DNA from: Alphaproteobacteria bacterium
GTDB lineage: Bacteria; Pseudomonadota; Alphaproteobacteria; Reyranellales; Reyranellaceae
Direction of reading: 5' to 3'
Length of the DNA stretch: 64,000 bases
NCBI GenBank assembly: GCA_016869975.1
Contig: VGCZ01000006.1
Coordinates: 1 to 64,000 of the forward strand
The notes beneath the pieces are model-generated. The model saw only the letters and a program-made list of their open reading frames with translations. It was not told the DNA's origin and did no database searches. This document shows positions 1-7,629 of this stretch, piece after piece (positions within the stretch are counted from its first letter, which is position 1; the number at the start of each line of letters is the position of its first letter). The position numbers and the translations under genes are program-made.

Positions 1-42
1 GCCCAAGGTACCTGCACCATCGTCGCGCCGCGCGCGGAATAA
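1..42 (+). CDS. C-terminal tail of an unidentified protein (partial)
   Basis: Frame 1 stays open from the window edge for 13 codons and ends with a TAA at 40-42; the tail reads AQGTCTIVAPRAE. It is too short to identify. It is called only because the open frame is followed directly by an intergenic repeat and by the 3' end of phnF, so a gene ending here would fit the layout. It could equally be chance. Confidence 0.25.
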   Translation, partial: AQGTCTIVAPRAE

Positions 43-98
43 CTGGCGGCGCGGATCGCTCGCCGCTCGGTGCCGCAGGGCTATCGCACACGGATTTT

Positions 99-223
99 CT
101 CCCTCTCCCCGCGTGCGGGGAGAGGGTCGGGGTGAGGGGGATTCGCAAGTTGCGCACGTCAGTGGTGCGCCACCTGATGCAGCCCCTCACCCCGACCCTC
201 TCCCCGCACGCGGGGAGAGGGAG
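99..223. repeat. Dispersed 125-bp inverted-repeat element, copy 1
   Basis: Two arms of about 40 bp are near-exact reverse complements (99-140 and 182-223). Each arm carries its own small hairpin (CCCTCTCCCCGC / GCGGGGAGAGGG), and a unique middle separates them. A second copy at 49137-49262 shares the arms and most of the middle (CGCAAGTTGCG, GGTGCGCCACCTGAT). It is a MITE/REP-like intergenic element rather than a gene. It lies just beyond the 3' end of phnF and might also act as a terminator. Confidence 0.85.
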
Positions 224-241
224 TCAGATGCGAACGCACGG

Positions 242-958
242 TCACTCCACCACGAACGTCATCGCGTCGCTCAGCCAGCGGGAGTGGCCGTACTCGATCG
301 GCACGCCGTCGGGGTCGATGTTGATCGCCTCGGTGACCAGCACGGCGCGGCCGCGGCCGACCTCGAGCAGGCGCGCGTCGGAAGCGGTGATCAGCGCCGC
401 CGACACGCGTGTCCAGCGCCGCGAATAATCGTTCACGCCGCAGCGCCGTAACGCCGCGGTCACCGAGCGCTCGGCGCGCCAGGCGTCGCCCAGGCGCGGG
501 AAGCGCGCGGCGGGGAAGTAGTGGCTGCCGATGCCGGCGGGCTTGCCGTCGACCAGGGCGCGCGCGTCGAGACGCAGCAGCGGAGTCTCGGTCGGCACCG
601 ACAAGGCCTGCGCGATCTCCGGCGTGGCGCGCACATTGTGCACGCTCACCTGATCGCGCGCGCCGACGCGTCGGGAGCGCTCGATGGTCTCGCTGAAGCG
701 CGCGCGCTTGCCCAGCGCGTAGTCGAGCGGCGGATCGGGCACGAAGATGCCGCGACCCTGCTCGGCGCGGAGCACACCCTGGCCCTCGAGATGCTCGATC
801 GCCTGGCGCAAGGTGTGGCGGTTGACACCGAAGCGCTCGGCCAGCGCGTATTCGCCCGGCAACCGCGCGCCCGGCTTCCAGTCGCCGGCCTTGACCTCGG
901 CGCGCAACGTGTCGGCGATGCGCCGCCACAGCGGTCTGGGATCGTCATCCACGGCCAT
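242..958 (-). CDS. phnF: PhnF, GntR/HutC-family transcriptional regulator of the C-P lyase operon
   Basis: A 238-residue repressor. The N-terminal winged helix-turn-helix (about residues 5-75, with LPGEYALAERFGVNRHTLR) is typical of GntR proteins. The rest (about 90-235) is a UTRA ligand-binding domain of the HutC subfamily. It is divergent from phnG, which is the standard place for PhnF. I chose the ATG at 958 because AAGG lies about 9 nt upstream; an in-frame TTG at 967 would add three residues. It probably represses phnG onward by binding the palindrome at 1116-1133. Homologues respond to phosphonates or phosphate starvation; its effector cannot be read from sequence. Confidence 0.9.
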   Translation of the reverse strand: MAVDDDPRPLWRRIADTLRAEVKAGDWKPGARLPGEYALAERFGVNRHTLRQAIEHLEGQGVLRAEQGRGIFVPDPPLDYALGKRARFSETIERSRRVGARDQVSVHNVRATPEIAQALSVPTETPLLRLDARALVDGKPAGIGSHYFPAARFPRLGDAWRAERSVTAALRRCGVNDYSRRWTRVSAALITASDARLLEVGRGRAVLVTEAINIDPDGVPIEYGHSRWLSDAMTFVVE

Positions 959-1002
959 GTCACGCAACCTTCATCGGGATCTGGGTAAGAGTCCGCATCG
1001 TC

Positions 1003-1071
1003 CTGTCATCCCGAGCGCAGCGAGAGATCTCGGAAAGTCACCTGGATCCCTCGCTGCGTTCGGGATGACAG
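1003..1071. repeat. Dispersed hairpin element (TGTCATCCCGAGCGCAGCGAG family)
   Basis: The left arm CTGTCATCCCGAGCGCAGCGA at 1003-1023 pairs imperfectly with TCGCTGCGTTCGGGATGACAG at 1051-1071. A related hairpin is at 60528-60575 and a diverged one at 41222-41322. It lies in the phnF-phnG intergenic region, upstream of the phnG promoter, and behind the phnF start codon. Confidence 0.75.
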
Positions 1072-1090
1072 ATGTGGCCGGCGATAGACC

Positions 1091-1133
1091 TTGCGGGCGT
1101 CGACCCATCCCCCTATACTTGTATAGACAAGTA
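1091..1133 (+). promoter_or_regulatory. phnG operon promoter with probable PhnF operator
   Basis: TTGCGG (1091-1096), a 17-nt spacer and TATACT (1114-1119) form a plausible sigma-70 promoter. Overlapping the -10 is an 18-bp perfect palindrome with a 4-nt centre, TACTTGTATAGACAAGTA (1116-1133). It resembles the TNTAGACA-type sites of HutC/PhnF regulators. Binding there would block RNA polymerase, which fits repression by the divergent phnF. AAGGA at 1133-1137 is the ribosome binding site for phnG. Confidence 0.75.
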
Positions 1134-1147
1134 AGGACTTTGTCGAG

Positions 1148-1591
1148 ATGGAAAGCATCGACGCGCGCAAATCCTGGCTGGCCGTGCTGGCGAGAGCCGA
1201 ACGGGCGACGCTGGAGGCGGCGGTGATCGGGCTGTCGCCGCGGCCGAGCTGGCGCGTCGTCAAGCCGGCCGAGTCGGGGCTGGCGATGGTGCGCGGGCGC
1301 GCCGGCGGCACCGGCCAGCAATTCAACATCGGCGAGATGAGCGTCGCGCGCTGCGTCGTGCAGGTCGAAGGCGGCGCTGTCGGTGTCGGCTACGTCGCCG
1401 GCCGCGACAAGCGCAAGGCGGAGCTGGTGGCGGTGCTCGACGCGCTGCTGCAGGACGGGCCGTTTGCCGAGCGGCTGCGCCGCGACCTGGTGGCGCCGCT
1501 CGCGCAGGGCCAGGAGGCCGCGCGCCAGCGCGTGCTGTCGAAGGCGGCGGCGACCAAGGTCGATTTCTTCACCATGGTGCGCGGCTCATGA
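1148..1591 (+). CDS. phnG: PhnG, C-P lyase core subunit
   Basis: A 147-residue protein of the usual PhnG length. The family patterns are visible: WLAVLARA near the N terminus, the GQQFNIGEMSVARCVV block in the middle (about 62-80), GYVAGRDKRKAELVA, and a C-terminal KVDFFTMVRGS. In E. coli, PhnG with PhnH, PhnI and PhnJ forms the C-P lyase core complex, where PhnI with PhnG, PhnH and PhnL makes the ribose triphosphonate intermediate. First gene of the operon, downstream of the PhnF operator; its stop overlaps the phnH start as ATGA. Confidence 0.95.
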   Translation: MESIDARKSWLAVLARAERATLEAAVIGLSPRPSWRVVKPAESGLAMVRGRAGGTGQQFNIGEMSVARCVVQVEGGAVGVGYVAGRDKRKAELVAVLDALLQDGPFAERLRRDLVAPLAQGQEAARQRVLSKAAATKVDFFTMVRGS

Positions 1592-2199
1592 GCGGGATCG
1601 TCACGCCGACCCAGGCGGCGTTGTCGCCGGGCTTCGTCGAGCCGGTGCTCGACGCGCAGGCCGCCTTCCGCGCGACACTCGCTGCGCTGTCGCATCCCGG
1701 CCGCATCGAAGAACTCACGCTGCGCCTGAACCCGCCCGCCGGCGTCGATGCCGCGACGGCGGCGGCCTGCCTGACCTTGCTCGACGGCGACACGCCGGTC
1801 TGGCTGGCGCCACATGCGGCGGCCGACGGCGCGGCGGCGTGGATCGCCTTTCACACCGGTGCGCCTGTTGTGAGCGTGGCCGGCAAGGCGGCCTTCGCCG
1901 TCATGCTCGACGCCGCGTCCCTGCCGGCGCTCGAGGACTTCGACTGGGGCAGCGACGAGGAGCCGCAACGCGGCGCGACGCTGATCGTCCAGGTGCCTGA
2001 TTTGAACGCGCAGGGCGGTTGGAGCTTGCGTGGTCCCGGCATCGCCACGCGCGCGGTGTTGCGTATCGACGGGCTGCCGGACTCGTTCCTCGCCGCGCGT
2101 CGTGCCATGAGCGGCGCGTTTCCGCGTGGCCTCGACATCCTGTTCGCATCGGGCGCGCGCCTCGCGGCGTTGCCGCGCACCACCATCCTGGAGGCCTGA
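1588..2199 (+). CDS. phnH: PhnH, C-P lyase core subunit
   Basis: A 203-residue protein matching the PhnH family: an N-terminal segment with SPGFVEPVLDAQAAFRATL and SHPGRIEEL, and a C-terminal ALPRTTILE. PhnH folds like a PLP transferase without PLP and is part of the cytosolic PhnGHIJ complex. The ATGA overlap with phnG (1588-1591) and the 1-nt gap before phnI indicate translational coupling. Context and sequence agree; there is no serious alternative. Confidence 0.95.
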   Translation: MSGIVTPTQAALSPGFVEPVLDAQAAFRATLAALSHPGRIEELTLRLNPPAGVDAATAAACLTLLDGDTPVWLAPHAAADGAAAWIAFHTGAPVVSVAGKAAFAVMLDAASLPALEDFDWGSDEEPQRGATLIVQVPDLNAQGGWSLRGPGIATRAVLRIDGLPDSFLAARRAMSGAFPRGLDILFASGARLAALPRTTILEA

Positions 2200-2200
2200 C

Positions 2201-3304
2201 ATGTACGTTGCCGTCAAGGGTGGTGAACGCGCGATCGCCAACGCGCATGCCTGGCTGGCCGAGTCGCGGCGCGGCGACCCTGCGATCCCCGAGCTCAGCG
2301 TTGCGCAGATCCGCGAGCAGCAGAAGCTCGCGGTCGATCGCGTGATGACCGAAGGTTCGCTCTACGATCCTGATCTCGCCGCGCTGGCGTTGAAGCAGGC
2401 CTGTGGCGATCAGGTCGAGGCGATCTTCTTGCTGCGCGCCTACCGCACGACCCTGCCGCGCTTCGGCGCCACCTTGCCGATCGACACATCGGCGATGACG
2501 GTGCGGCGGCGCGTGTCGGCGGTGTTCAAGGATATTCCGGGAGGCCAGATCCTCGGCTCGACCTTCGACTACACGCACCGCCTGCTCGATTTCGCGCTGA
2601 TGGCCGAGGGTGAGCCGGCGCCTGCGCCCGTGGCTGCGCCGGCGGAAGAGGCGCGCGTGCCCGGCGTGATCGACGTGCTCAATCGCGAAAACATCATCGA
2701 GGTCGAGCGGCCCGCGTCTGGCGATCCGGCGCCGCCCGACCTGACGCGCGAGCCGCTGCGTTTCCCGGCGCCGCGCGCCATGCGGCTGCAGAACCTGGCG
2801 CGCGGCGACGAGGGCTTCGTGCTGGCGATGGGTTACGCCACGCAGCGCGGCTATGGCCGCACGCATCCTTTCGCCGGCGAGATCCGCCACGGCACCGTGG
2901 CGGTGGAGATGGTGCCGCCCGAGCTGGGCTTCGCCGTCGATATCGGCGACATCGAGCTGACGGAGTGCCAGATGGTCAATCAGTTCGCCGGGTCGAAGAG
3001 CGAGCCGCCGCAATTCACCCGCGGCTACGGCGTGAGCTTCGGCCACGGCGAGCGCAAGGCGATGGGCATGGCGCTGGTCGACCGCGCGTTGCGCGCCGAG
3101 GAACTCGGCGAGGCGACCGACGCGCCGCCCAACGACATCGAGTTCGTGCTCTATCACAGCGACAACGTCGAGGCGCAGGGCTTCGTGCAGCACCTCAAGC
3201 TGCCGCACTATGTCGACTTCCAGTCCGAGCTCAACGTCGTGCGCGCCATGCGCCGCGACGCCGAGGCGGCGAGGCAAGCCGCGCTGAAGGAGGCTGCGGA
3301 ATGA
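2201..3304 (+). CDS. phnI: PhnI, nucleosidase/phosphonate-ribosylating C-P lyase subunit
   Basis: A 367-residue protein starting MYVAVKGGERAI, which is the conserved PhnI N terminus. An in-frame start 75 nt upstream would overlap phnH and is less likely. In E. coli, PhnI displaces adenine from ATP and, with PhnG, PhnH and PhnL, attaches the phosphonate to ribose C1. Blocks typical of the family include SLYDPDLAALALKQACGDQVEAIFLLRAYR (described here by its ends, about residues 53-82) and GYGRTHPFAGEIRHG. The stop codon overlaps a small out-of-place ATG (see the element at 3321-3348). Confidence 0.95.
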   Translation: MYVAVKGGERAIANAHAWLAESRRGDPAIPELSVAQIREQQKLAVDRVMTEGSLYDPDLAALALKQACGDQVEAIFLLRAYRTTLPRFGATLPIDTSAMTVRRRVSAVFKDIPGGQILGSTFDYTHRLLDFALMAEGEPAPAPVAAPAEEARVPGVIDVLNRENIIEVERPASGDPAPPDLTREPLRFPAPRAMRLQNLARGDEGFVLAMGYATQRGYGRTHPFAGEIRHGTVAVEMVPPELGFAVDIGDIELTECQMVNQFAGSKSEPPQFTRGYGVSFGHGERKAMGMALVDRALRAEELGEATDAPPNDIEFVLYHSDNVEAQGFVQHLKLPHYVDFQSELNVVRAMRRDAEAARQAALKEAAE

Positions 3305-3320
3305 CTGCCGCCCACACGAC

Positions 3321-3348
3321 TACCTTCCCCCGCCAGCGGGGGAAGGTA
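3321..3348. repeat. 28-bp perfect palindromic element between phnI and phnJ
   Basis: Arms TACCTTCCCCCGC (3321-3333) and GCGGGGGAAGGTA (3336-3348) form a perfect hairpin with a 2-nt centre. An identical 28-bp element is at 44705-44732, between phnA and phnY. Here it is flanked by CCCACAC at 3311-3317 and 3356-3362, which could be a target-site duplication. It occupies the phnI-phnJ junction, which elsewhere in this operon is a tight ATGA overlap. Confidence 0.8.
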
Positions 3349-3362
3349 TCGGGAACCCACAC

Positions 3363-4277
3363 ATGACCGCCGGGCCAAGCAACGCCACGGTCGACGAGGG
3401 CTACAACTTCGCCTTCCTCGACGAGCAGACCAAGCGGATGCTGCGGCGCGCGATTCTGAAGGCGGTGGCGATTCCCGGTCACCAGATCCCGTTCGGCAGC
3501 CGCGAGATGCCGCTGAGCTATGGCTGGGGTACCGGCGGCATCCAGATCACCGCCGCGGTGATCGGCCCGGCCGACACCTTGAAGGTGATTGACCAAGGCG
3601 CCGACGACACGACCAACGCCGTCAGCATCCGCTCGTTCTTCCGCCGCATGACCGGCGTGGCGACCACCGAGCGCACGCCGGACGCCACCATCGTGCAGAC
3701 GCGGCACCGCATCCCGGAGACGAAGCTCGTCGAAGGCCAGATCCTGGTCTACCAGGTACCGATCCCCGAGCCGCTGCGCTGGCTCGAGCCGCGCGAGTCC
3801 GAGACGCGCAAGATGCACGCGCTTGCCGAGTACGGCGCCATGCATGTGAAGCTCTTCGAGGACATCGTGCGCTTCGGCCGCATCGAGACCGCCTACGACT
3901 ATCCCGTGATGGTCAATGGCCGCTACCTGATGCGCCCCTCGCCGATTCCGAAATTCGACAATCCGAAGATGGACCAGATGCCGGCGCTGCAGCTCTTCGG
4001 CGCCGGTCGCGAGAAGCGCATCTACGCCGTGCCACCCTACACCGCGGTGAAGTCGCTCGATTTCGAGGATTACCCGTTCCAGATCGAGAAATGGGACCAG
4101 CCCTGCGCGCTGTGCGGCGCCGACGACACCTTCCTCGACGAGATCATCACCGACGACAAGGGCGGGCGCATGTTCGTGTGCTCCGACACCGACCACTGCG
4201 AACAGCGGCGCGCCGCGGGCCATCGCGGTACTGGCGCGCCGCAGTCGTATGTCGCGGCCGTGGAGGGCGGCGAATGA
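3363..4277 (+). CDS. phnJ: PhnJ, radical SAM alpha-D-ribose 1-methylphosphonate 5-phosphate C-P lyase
   Basis: A 304-residue protein, the catalytic subunit that cleaves the carbon-phosphorus bond by radical SAM chemistry. The unusual cluster motif is intact: Cys248-X2-Cys251-X21-Cys273 for the [4Fe-4S] cluster and Cys279 five residues later, equivalent to the thiyl-radical cysteine known from the E. coli enzyme. Other family blocks are IPGHQIPFGSREMP (about 37-50) and YGWGTGGIQ. It acts on ribose 1-phosphonate 5-phosphate in the PhnGHIJ complex. The end overlaps phnK as ATGA. The start is displaced from phnI by a small palindromic element. Confidence 0.97.
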   Translation: MTAGPSNATVDEGYNFAFLDEQTKRMLRRAILKAVAIPGHQIPFGSREMPLSYGWGTGGIQITAAVIGPADTLKVIDQGADDTTNAVSIRSFFRRMTGVATTERTPDATIVQTRHRIPETKLVEGQILVYQVPIPEPLRWLEPRESETRKMHALAEYGAMHVKLFEDIVRFGRIETAYDYPVMVNGRYLMRPSPIPKFDNPKMDQMPALQLFGAGREKRIYAVPPYTAVKSLDFEDYPFQIEKWDQPCALCGADDTFLDEIITDDKGGRMFVCSDTDHCEQRRAAGHRGTGAPQSYVAAVEGGE

Positions 4278-5050
4278 GCGAGACGCCGATCCTCGAGGTG
4301 CGCGGCCTCACCAAGCGCTTCGGTGCGCGCGCCGCGGTGCGCGACGTCTCGCTCGAGCTGTGGCCGGGCGAGGTGCTGGGCATCGTCGGCGAATCCGGCT
4401 CGGGCAAGACCACCTTGCTCAATTGCCTCGGCGGGCGCATGCCGGCCGATGCCGGCGAAGTGCTCTATCACACCGGCGATGGCCGCGAGGTCGACATGCT
4501 GGCGCTGAGCGAGGCCGATCGGCGGCGCCTGCTGCGCACCGAGTGGGGCTTCGTGCACCAGAATCCGCGCGACGGGCTGCGGCCCGACGTCAGCGCCGGC
4601 GGCAATGTCGGCGAGCGGCTGATGGCGCTGGGCCAGCGCCACTACGGCAATCTACGGGACACGGCGCTGGACTGGCTCAAGCAGGTCGAGATCGACGCCG
4701 ATCGCGTCGACGACAAGCCGCGCGCCTTCTCCGGCGGCATGCAGCAGCGCCTGCAGATCGCGCGCAACCTGGTGACGCATCCCCGCGTCGTGCTGATGGA
4801 CGAGCCGACCGGCGGTCTCGACGTCTCGGTGCAGGCGCGACTGCTCGACCTGCTGCGCCGGCTGGTGCGCGACGTCGGCGTGTCGGTGATCATCGTGACC
4901 CACGATCTGGGTGTCGCGCGCCTGCTGGCCGATCGGCTGATCGTGATGCGCGAGGGCGGCCTGGTCGAAAGCGGGCTCACCGATCGTCTGCTCGACGATC
5001 CCAGAGAGCCGTACACGCAGCTCCTCGTATCCTCGGTGCTGACGGTATGA
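4274..5050 (+). CDS. phnK: PhnK, ABC-type ATPase bound to the C-P lyase complex
   Basis: A 258-residue ABC ATPase with Walker A GESGSGKTT (39-47), signature SGGMQ (153-157), Walker B VVLMDE (172-177) and switch His210. It resembles dipeptide-transporter ATPases, as PhnK does, but no permease is linked to it. In E. coli PhnK binds PhnJ and is needed for the reaction in vivo. Coupled to phnJ by an ATGA overlap. The order phnJ-phnK-phnL supports PhnK rather than a transport ATPase. Confidence 0.95.
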   Translation: MSETPILEVRGLTKRFGARAAVRDVSLELWPGEVLGIVGESGSGKTTLLNCLGGRMPADAGEVLYHTGDGREVDMLALSEADRRRLLRTEWGFVHQNPRDGLRPDVSAGGNVGERLMALGQRHYGNLRDTALDWLKQVEIDADRVDDKPRAFSGGMQQRLQIARNLVTHPRVVLMDEPTGGLDVSVQARLLDLLRRLVRDVGVSVIIVTHDLGVARLLADRLIVMREGGLVESGLTDRLLDDPREPYTQLLVSSVLTV

Positions 5051-5067
5051 CGATGACGGGGCCACTT

Positions 5068-5222
5068 TCCTTCTCCCCGCGAAGGCGGGCAGAAGGTGCC
5101 CGAAGGGCGGATGAGGGGCTTCGCGGAGTCCCAACGGTGACGGCGCTAGTCGTTGCGCGAGGAAGCCCCTCATCCGCCTCGCTGCGCTCGGCATCTTCTC
5201 CCCGCCCTCGCGGGGAGAAGGA
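5068..5222. repeat. Large imperfect inverted repeat between phnK and phnL
   Basis: The left arm (about 5068-5126, CCTTCTCCCCGCGAAGG and GGGCGGATGAGGGGCTTCGC) is complementary to the right arm (about 5160-5222, GAAGCCCCTCATCCGCC and CTTCTCCCCGCCCTCGCGG followed by GGAGAAGG). It fills nearly all of the 184-bp phnK-phnL gap. It looks like another dispersed intergenic element and could form a long hairpin in the polycistronic transcript. Confidence 0.75.
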
Positions 5223-5234
5223 ACAGGAGTAGCT

Positions 5235-5942
5235 ATGTCCCCCGCCATCTCAATCCGCGGCCTGCGCAAGAGCTTCACCTTGCATCTGCGCGGCGGCGTG
5301 CGGCTCGATGCGTTGCGGGGCGTCGATCTCGACGTGCAGGCCGGCGAGTGCGTCGTGCTGCGCGGGCCCTCGGGCGCGGGCAAGAGCAGCCTGATGCGCT
5401 GCGTCTATGGCAACTACGGCGCAGACTCGGGAAGCCTGTTGATCCGCGATAGCGGCGCCGAGATCGACATGGCGAGCGCATCGCCACGCCAGGTCACGGC
5501 CCTGCGGCGCGACACCATCGGTTATGTCAGCCAGTTCCTGCGCGTGATCCCGCGCGTCTCGACGCGCGACGTGGTGGCCGAGCCGATGCTGGCGCGCGGC
5601 GTCGCGCCCGATACGGCGCGCGGCCGGGCTGAGGCGATGCTGGCGCGGCTCAACATTCCGTCGCGCCTGTTCGACCTGCCGCCGGCGACTTTCTCCGGCG
5701 GCGAGCAGCAGCGCGTGAACATCGCCCGCGTCTTCGCCGCCGGCTTCCCGATCCTGTTGCTCGACGAGCCGACCGCCTCGCTCGACGACGCCAATCGCGC
5801 CGTGGTGATCGCCCTGATCCGCGAAGCGCGCGATAGCGGCGCGGCGATTCTCGCCATCCTGCACGATCCGGTGGCGCGCGAGGCGGTGGCGAGCCGGGTG
5901 TTCGAGCTCGAGCCCGGTACGTCCCTGCCGGAGGCCGCGTGA
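5235..5942 (+). CDS. phnL: PhnL, ABC-type ATPase subunit of the C-P lyase system
   Basis: A 235-residue ATPase related to LolD/MacB-type proteins. Walker A is GPSGAGKSS (44-52), signature SGGEQ (154-158) and Walker B ILLLDE (173-178). PhnL is required with PhnG, PhnH and PhnI for ribosylation of the phosphonate in vitro and binds the PhnK-PhnJ assembly. The MRCVYGNY segment after Walker A is typical of PhnL. The gene follows a repeat-filled gap and its TGA overlaps the phnM start. Confidence 0.95.
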   Translation: MSPAISIRGLRKSFTLHLRGGVRLDALRGVDLDVQAGECVVLRGPSGAGKSSLMRCVYGNYGADSGSLLIRDSGAEIDMASASPRQVTALRRDTIGYVSQFLRVIPRVSTRDVVAEPMLARGVAPDTARGRAEAMLARLNIPSRLFDLPPATFSGGEQQRVNIARVFAAGFPILLLDEPTASLDDANRAVVIALIREARDSGAAILAILHDPVAREAVASRVFELEPGTSLPEAA

Positions 5943-7081
5943 TGGCCGAGATGATCCTCGGCGGCGCCCGGATCGTCGGCCCCGACGCGGTGATCGACGG
6001 CGCCGTCGTCGTGCGCGACGGGCGCATCGCCGAGGTCGCGGCGGGCGCAGCGCGGCGCGGCGAGGATTTCGCCGGCGACTACCTGCTGCCCGGCCTCGTC
6101 GAGCTGCACACCGACAACATGGAGCGCCACTTTGCGCCGCGGCCGGGCGTGCGCTGGCCCGGCATGTCGGCGGTGCTGGCGCATGACGGCCAGATCGCGG
6201 CCGCCGGCATCACCACGGTGTTCGACGCCGTCGGCATGGGCACGGTGCGCGGCGACGACGATATCCGCATCGCCGCGCTCGACGAAATGCTGGCGGCGGT
6301 GAAGACGGCGCGCGCGCGCGACATGTTCCGCGCCGAGCACCTGTTCCACCTGCGCTGCGAGACCAGCTATCCCACGGTGCTCGATCGCATCGCCCGGCTG
6401 ATCGACGATCCGGCGGTCAAGCTCGCCTCGGTCATGGACCACACGCCGGGCCAGCGCCAGTTCACGCGCGAGGACAAGTTCCGCGAATACTACAAGGGCA
6501 AGTTCCAGTTCACCGACGCCGAGCTCGACACCTACATCGCCGCGCAGAAGGAACGTTGCGCGCGTTGGAGCGCGCCCAACCGGCGCGGCATGGTCGAGAT
6601 GTGCCGGGCGCGCGGCATTCCGCTCGCCAGCCACGACGACGCCACGGCCGCCCACGTCGCCGAGGCGGTCGCCGACGGCATGGTGGTGGCCGAGTTCCCG
6701 ACCACGGTCGAGGCGGCGCGGCTGTCGCGCGAGGGCGGCATGAAGGTGGTGATGGGCGGACCCAATCTGATGCGCGGCGGCTCGCACTCCGGCAATATCT
6801 CGGCCGGCGCGCTGGCGGCGCAGGGGCTGCTCGACATCGTCTCGTCGGACTACGTGCCGGTGAGCCTGCTCGAATCCGCCTTCCGGCTGGCGCGCGACAT
6901 TCCCGAGATGGACTTGCCCCGGGCGGTGCGCGCGGTGGCGCAGACGCCGGCCGAGGCGGTCGGGCTGGACGATCGCGGCGCCATCGTCGCGGGGCGGCGC
7001 GCTGATCTGCTGCGCGTGGCGCTGATCGAGGGCCAACCGGTGGTGCGCGCGGTGTGGCGCGAAGGACGGAGGATCGCATGA
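5942..7081 (+). CDS. phnM: PhnM, alpha-D-ribose 1-methylphosphonate 5-triphosphate diphosphatase
   Basis: A 379-residue amidohydrolase-superfamily enzyme that removes pyrophosphate from the ribose 5-triphosphate phosphonate, giving the PhnJ substrate. The conserved LVELHTDNMERHF block supplies metal-ligand histidines (His56, His63), and MDHTPGQRQ lies at 165-173. I preferred ATG 5942, which overlaps the phnL stop (TGATG), over a GTG one codon earlier. The stop overlaps the start of the HD-domain gene. Confidence 0.95.
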   Translation: MAEMILGGARIVGPDAVIDGAVVVRDGRIAEVAAGAARRGEDFAGDYLLPGLVELHTDNMERHFAPRPGVRWPGMSAVLAHDGQIAAAGITTVFDAVGMGTVRGDDDIRIAALDEMLAAVKTARARDMFRAEHLFHLRCETSYPTVLDRIARLIDDPAVKLASVMDHTPGQRQFTREDKFREYYKGKFQFTDAELDTYIAAQKERCARWSAPNRRGMVEMCRARGIPLASHDDATAAHVAEAVADGMVVAEFPTTVEAARLSREGGMKVVMGGPNLMRGGSHSGNISAGALAAQGLLDIVSSDYVPVSLLESAFRLARDIPEMDLPRAVRAVAQTPAEAVGLDDRGAIVAGRRADLLRVALIEGQPVVRAVWREGRRIA

Positions 7082-7629
7082 GGTACACGGTCGACGGGCT
7101 GTTCCGGCTGCTCGAGGAGAAGGGCGGCGCGGCCTATGGCGGTGAGCGCGTCACACAGCTCGCCCATGCCCTGCAATCGGCCGAGCTCGCGGTCGAGGCG
7201 GGCGATCCGGACTCGCTGGTGATCGCCGCCCTGATGCACGACATCGGCCATCTCGTCGGCAAGGGCGACGAGGGCCTGGCCGCGAAGGGCATCGACGCGC
7301 GGCACGAGGCCTCGGGCGCCCTGGTGCTCGAGCAGGTGTTCGGCAAGGCGGTGGCCGAGCCGGTGCGCCTGCATGTCGACGCCAAGCGCTACCTATGCTT
7401 CGCCGAGGCCGGCTACTGGGAGGCGCTCTCGCAGGGCTCGAAAACTTCACTGCAAGTGCAAGGAGGCCCCTTCACTGCCGCCGAAGCCGACTCATTCATC
7501 AAATGCCCCCATGCCGCCGAGGCGGTGACGCTGCGCCGCTACGACGACCTCGCCAAGATCATCGGCAAGAAGACGCCCGACCTCGCCGCCTTCCGCGACC
7601 GGGCCCGGCGCCTTCAGGCGCATGCCTGA
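7078..7629 (+). CDS. PhnZ-like HD-domain phosphonate oxygenase
   Basis: A 183-residue HD-domain protein inside the C-P lyase operon. Candidate di-iron ligands are His30, His54-Asp55, His58, His76, His99 and Asp156, with Lys103 near the phosphonate. Tyr20 and Glu23 match, by spacing, the gating Tyr and Glu of PhnZ, the mixed-valence di-iron oxygenase that splits 1-hydroxy-2-aminoethylphosphonate to glycine and phosphate. The spacing agreement is from memory of PhnZ and should be checked by alignment. The partner 2-oxoglutarate hydroxylase PhnY* is not in the window, so the substrate is unknown. It overlaps phnM (ATGA) and phnN, so it is co-translated with the C-P lyase genes. Confidence 0.8.
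   Translation: MRYTVDGLFRLLEEKGGAAYGGERVTQLAHALQSAELAVEAGDPDSLVIAALMHDIGHLVGKGDEGLAAKGIDARHEASGALVLEQVFGKAVAEPVRLHVDAKRYLCFAEAGYWEALSQGSKTSLQVQGGPFTAAEADSFIKCPHAAEAVTLRRYDDLAKIIGKKTPDLAAFRDRARRLQAHA

Noticed and set aside
99-223. Short open frames with residues like LTPTLSP inside the repeat
   Set aside because: Frames of this kind recur wherever the hairpin repeat occurs and are annotation artefacts, not proteins.
1901-3277. A long open frame on the minus strand opposite phnI and phnH
   Set aside because: The residues are dominated by His, Arg, Ala and Gln, typical of antisense shadow frames; phnH and phnI on the plus strand match known families.
3301-3366. A small ATG-started frame (MTAAHTTTFPRQRG) at the phnI stop
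   Set aside because: It reads through the palindromic element and is best explained as a relic of the old phnJ start, not a gene.
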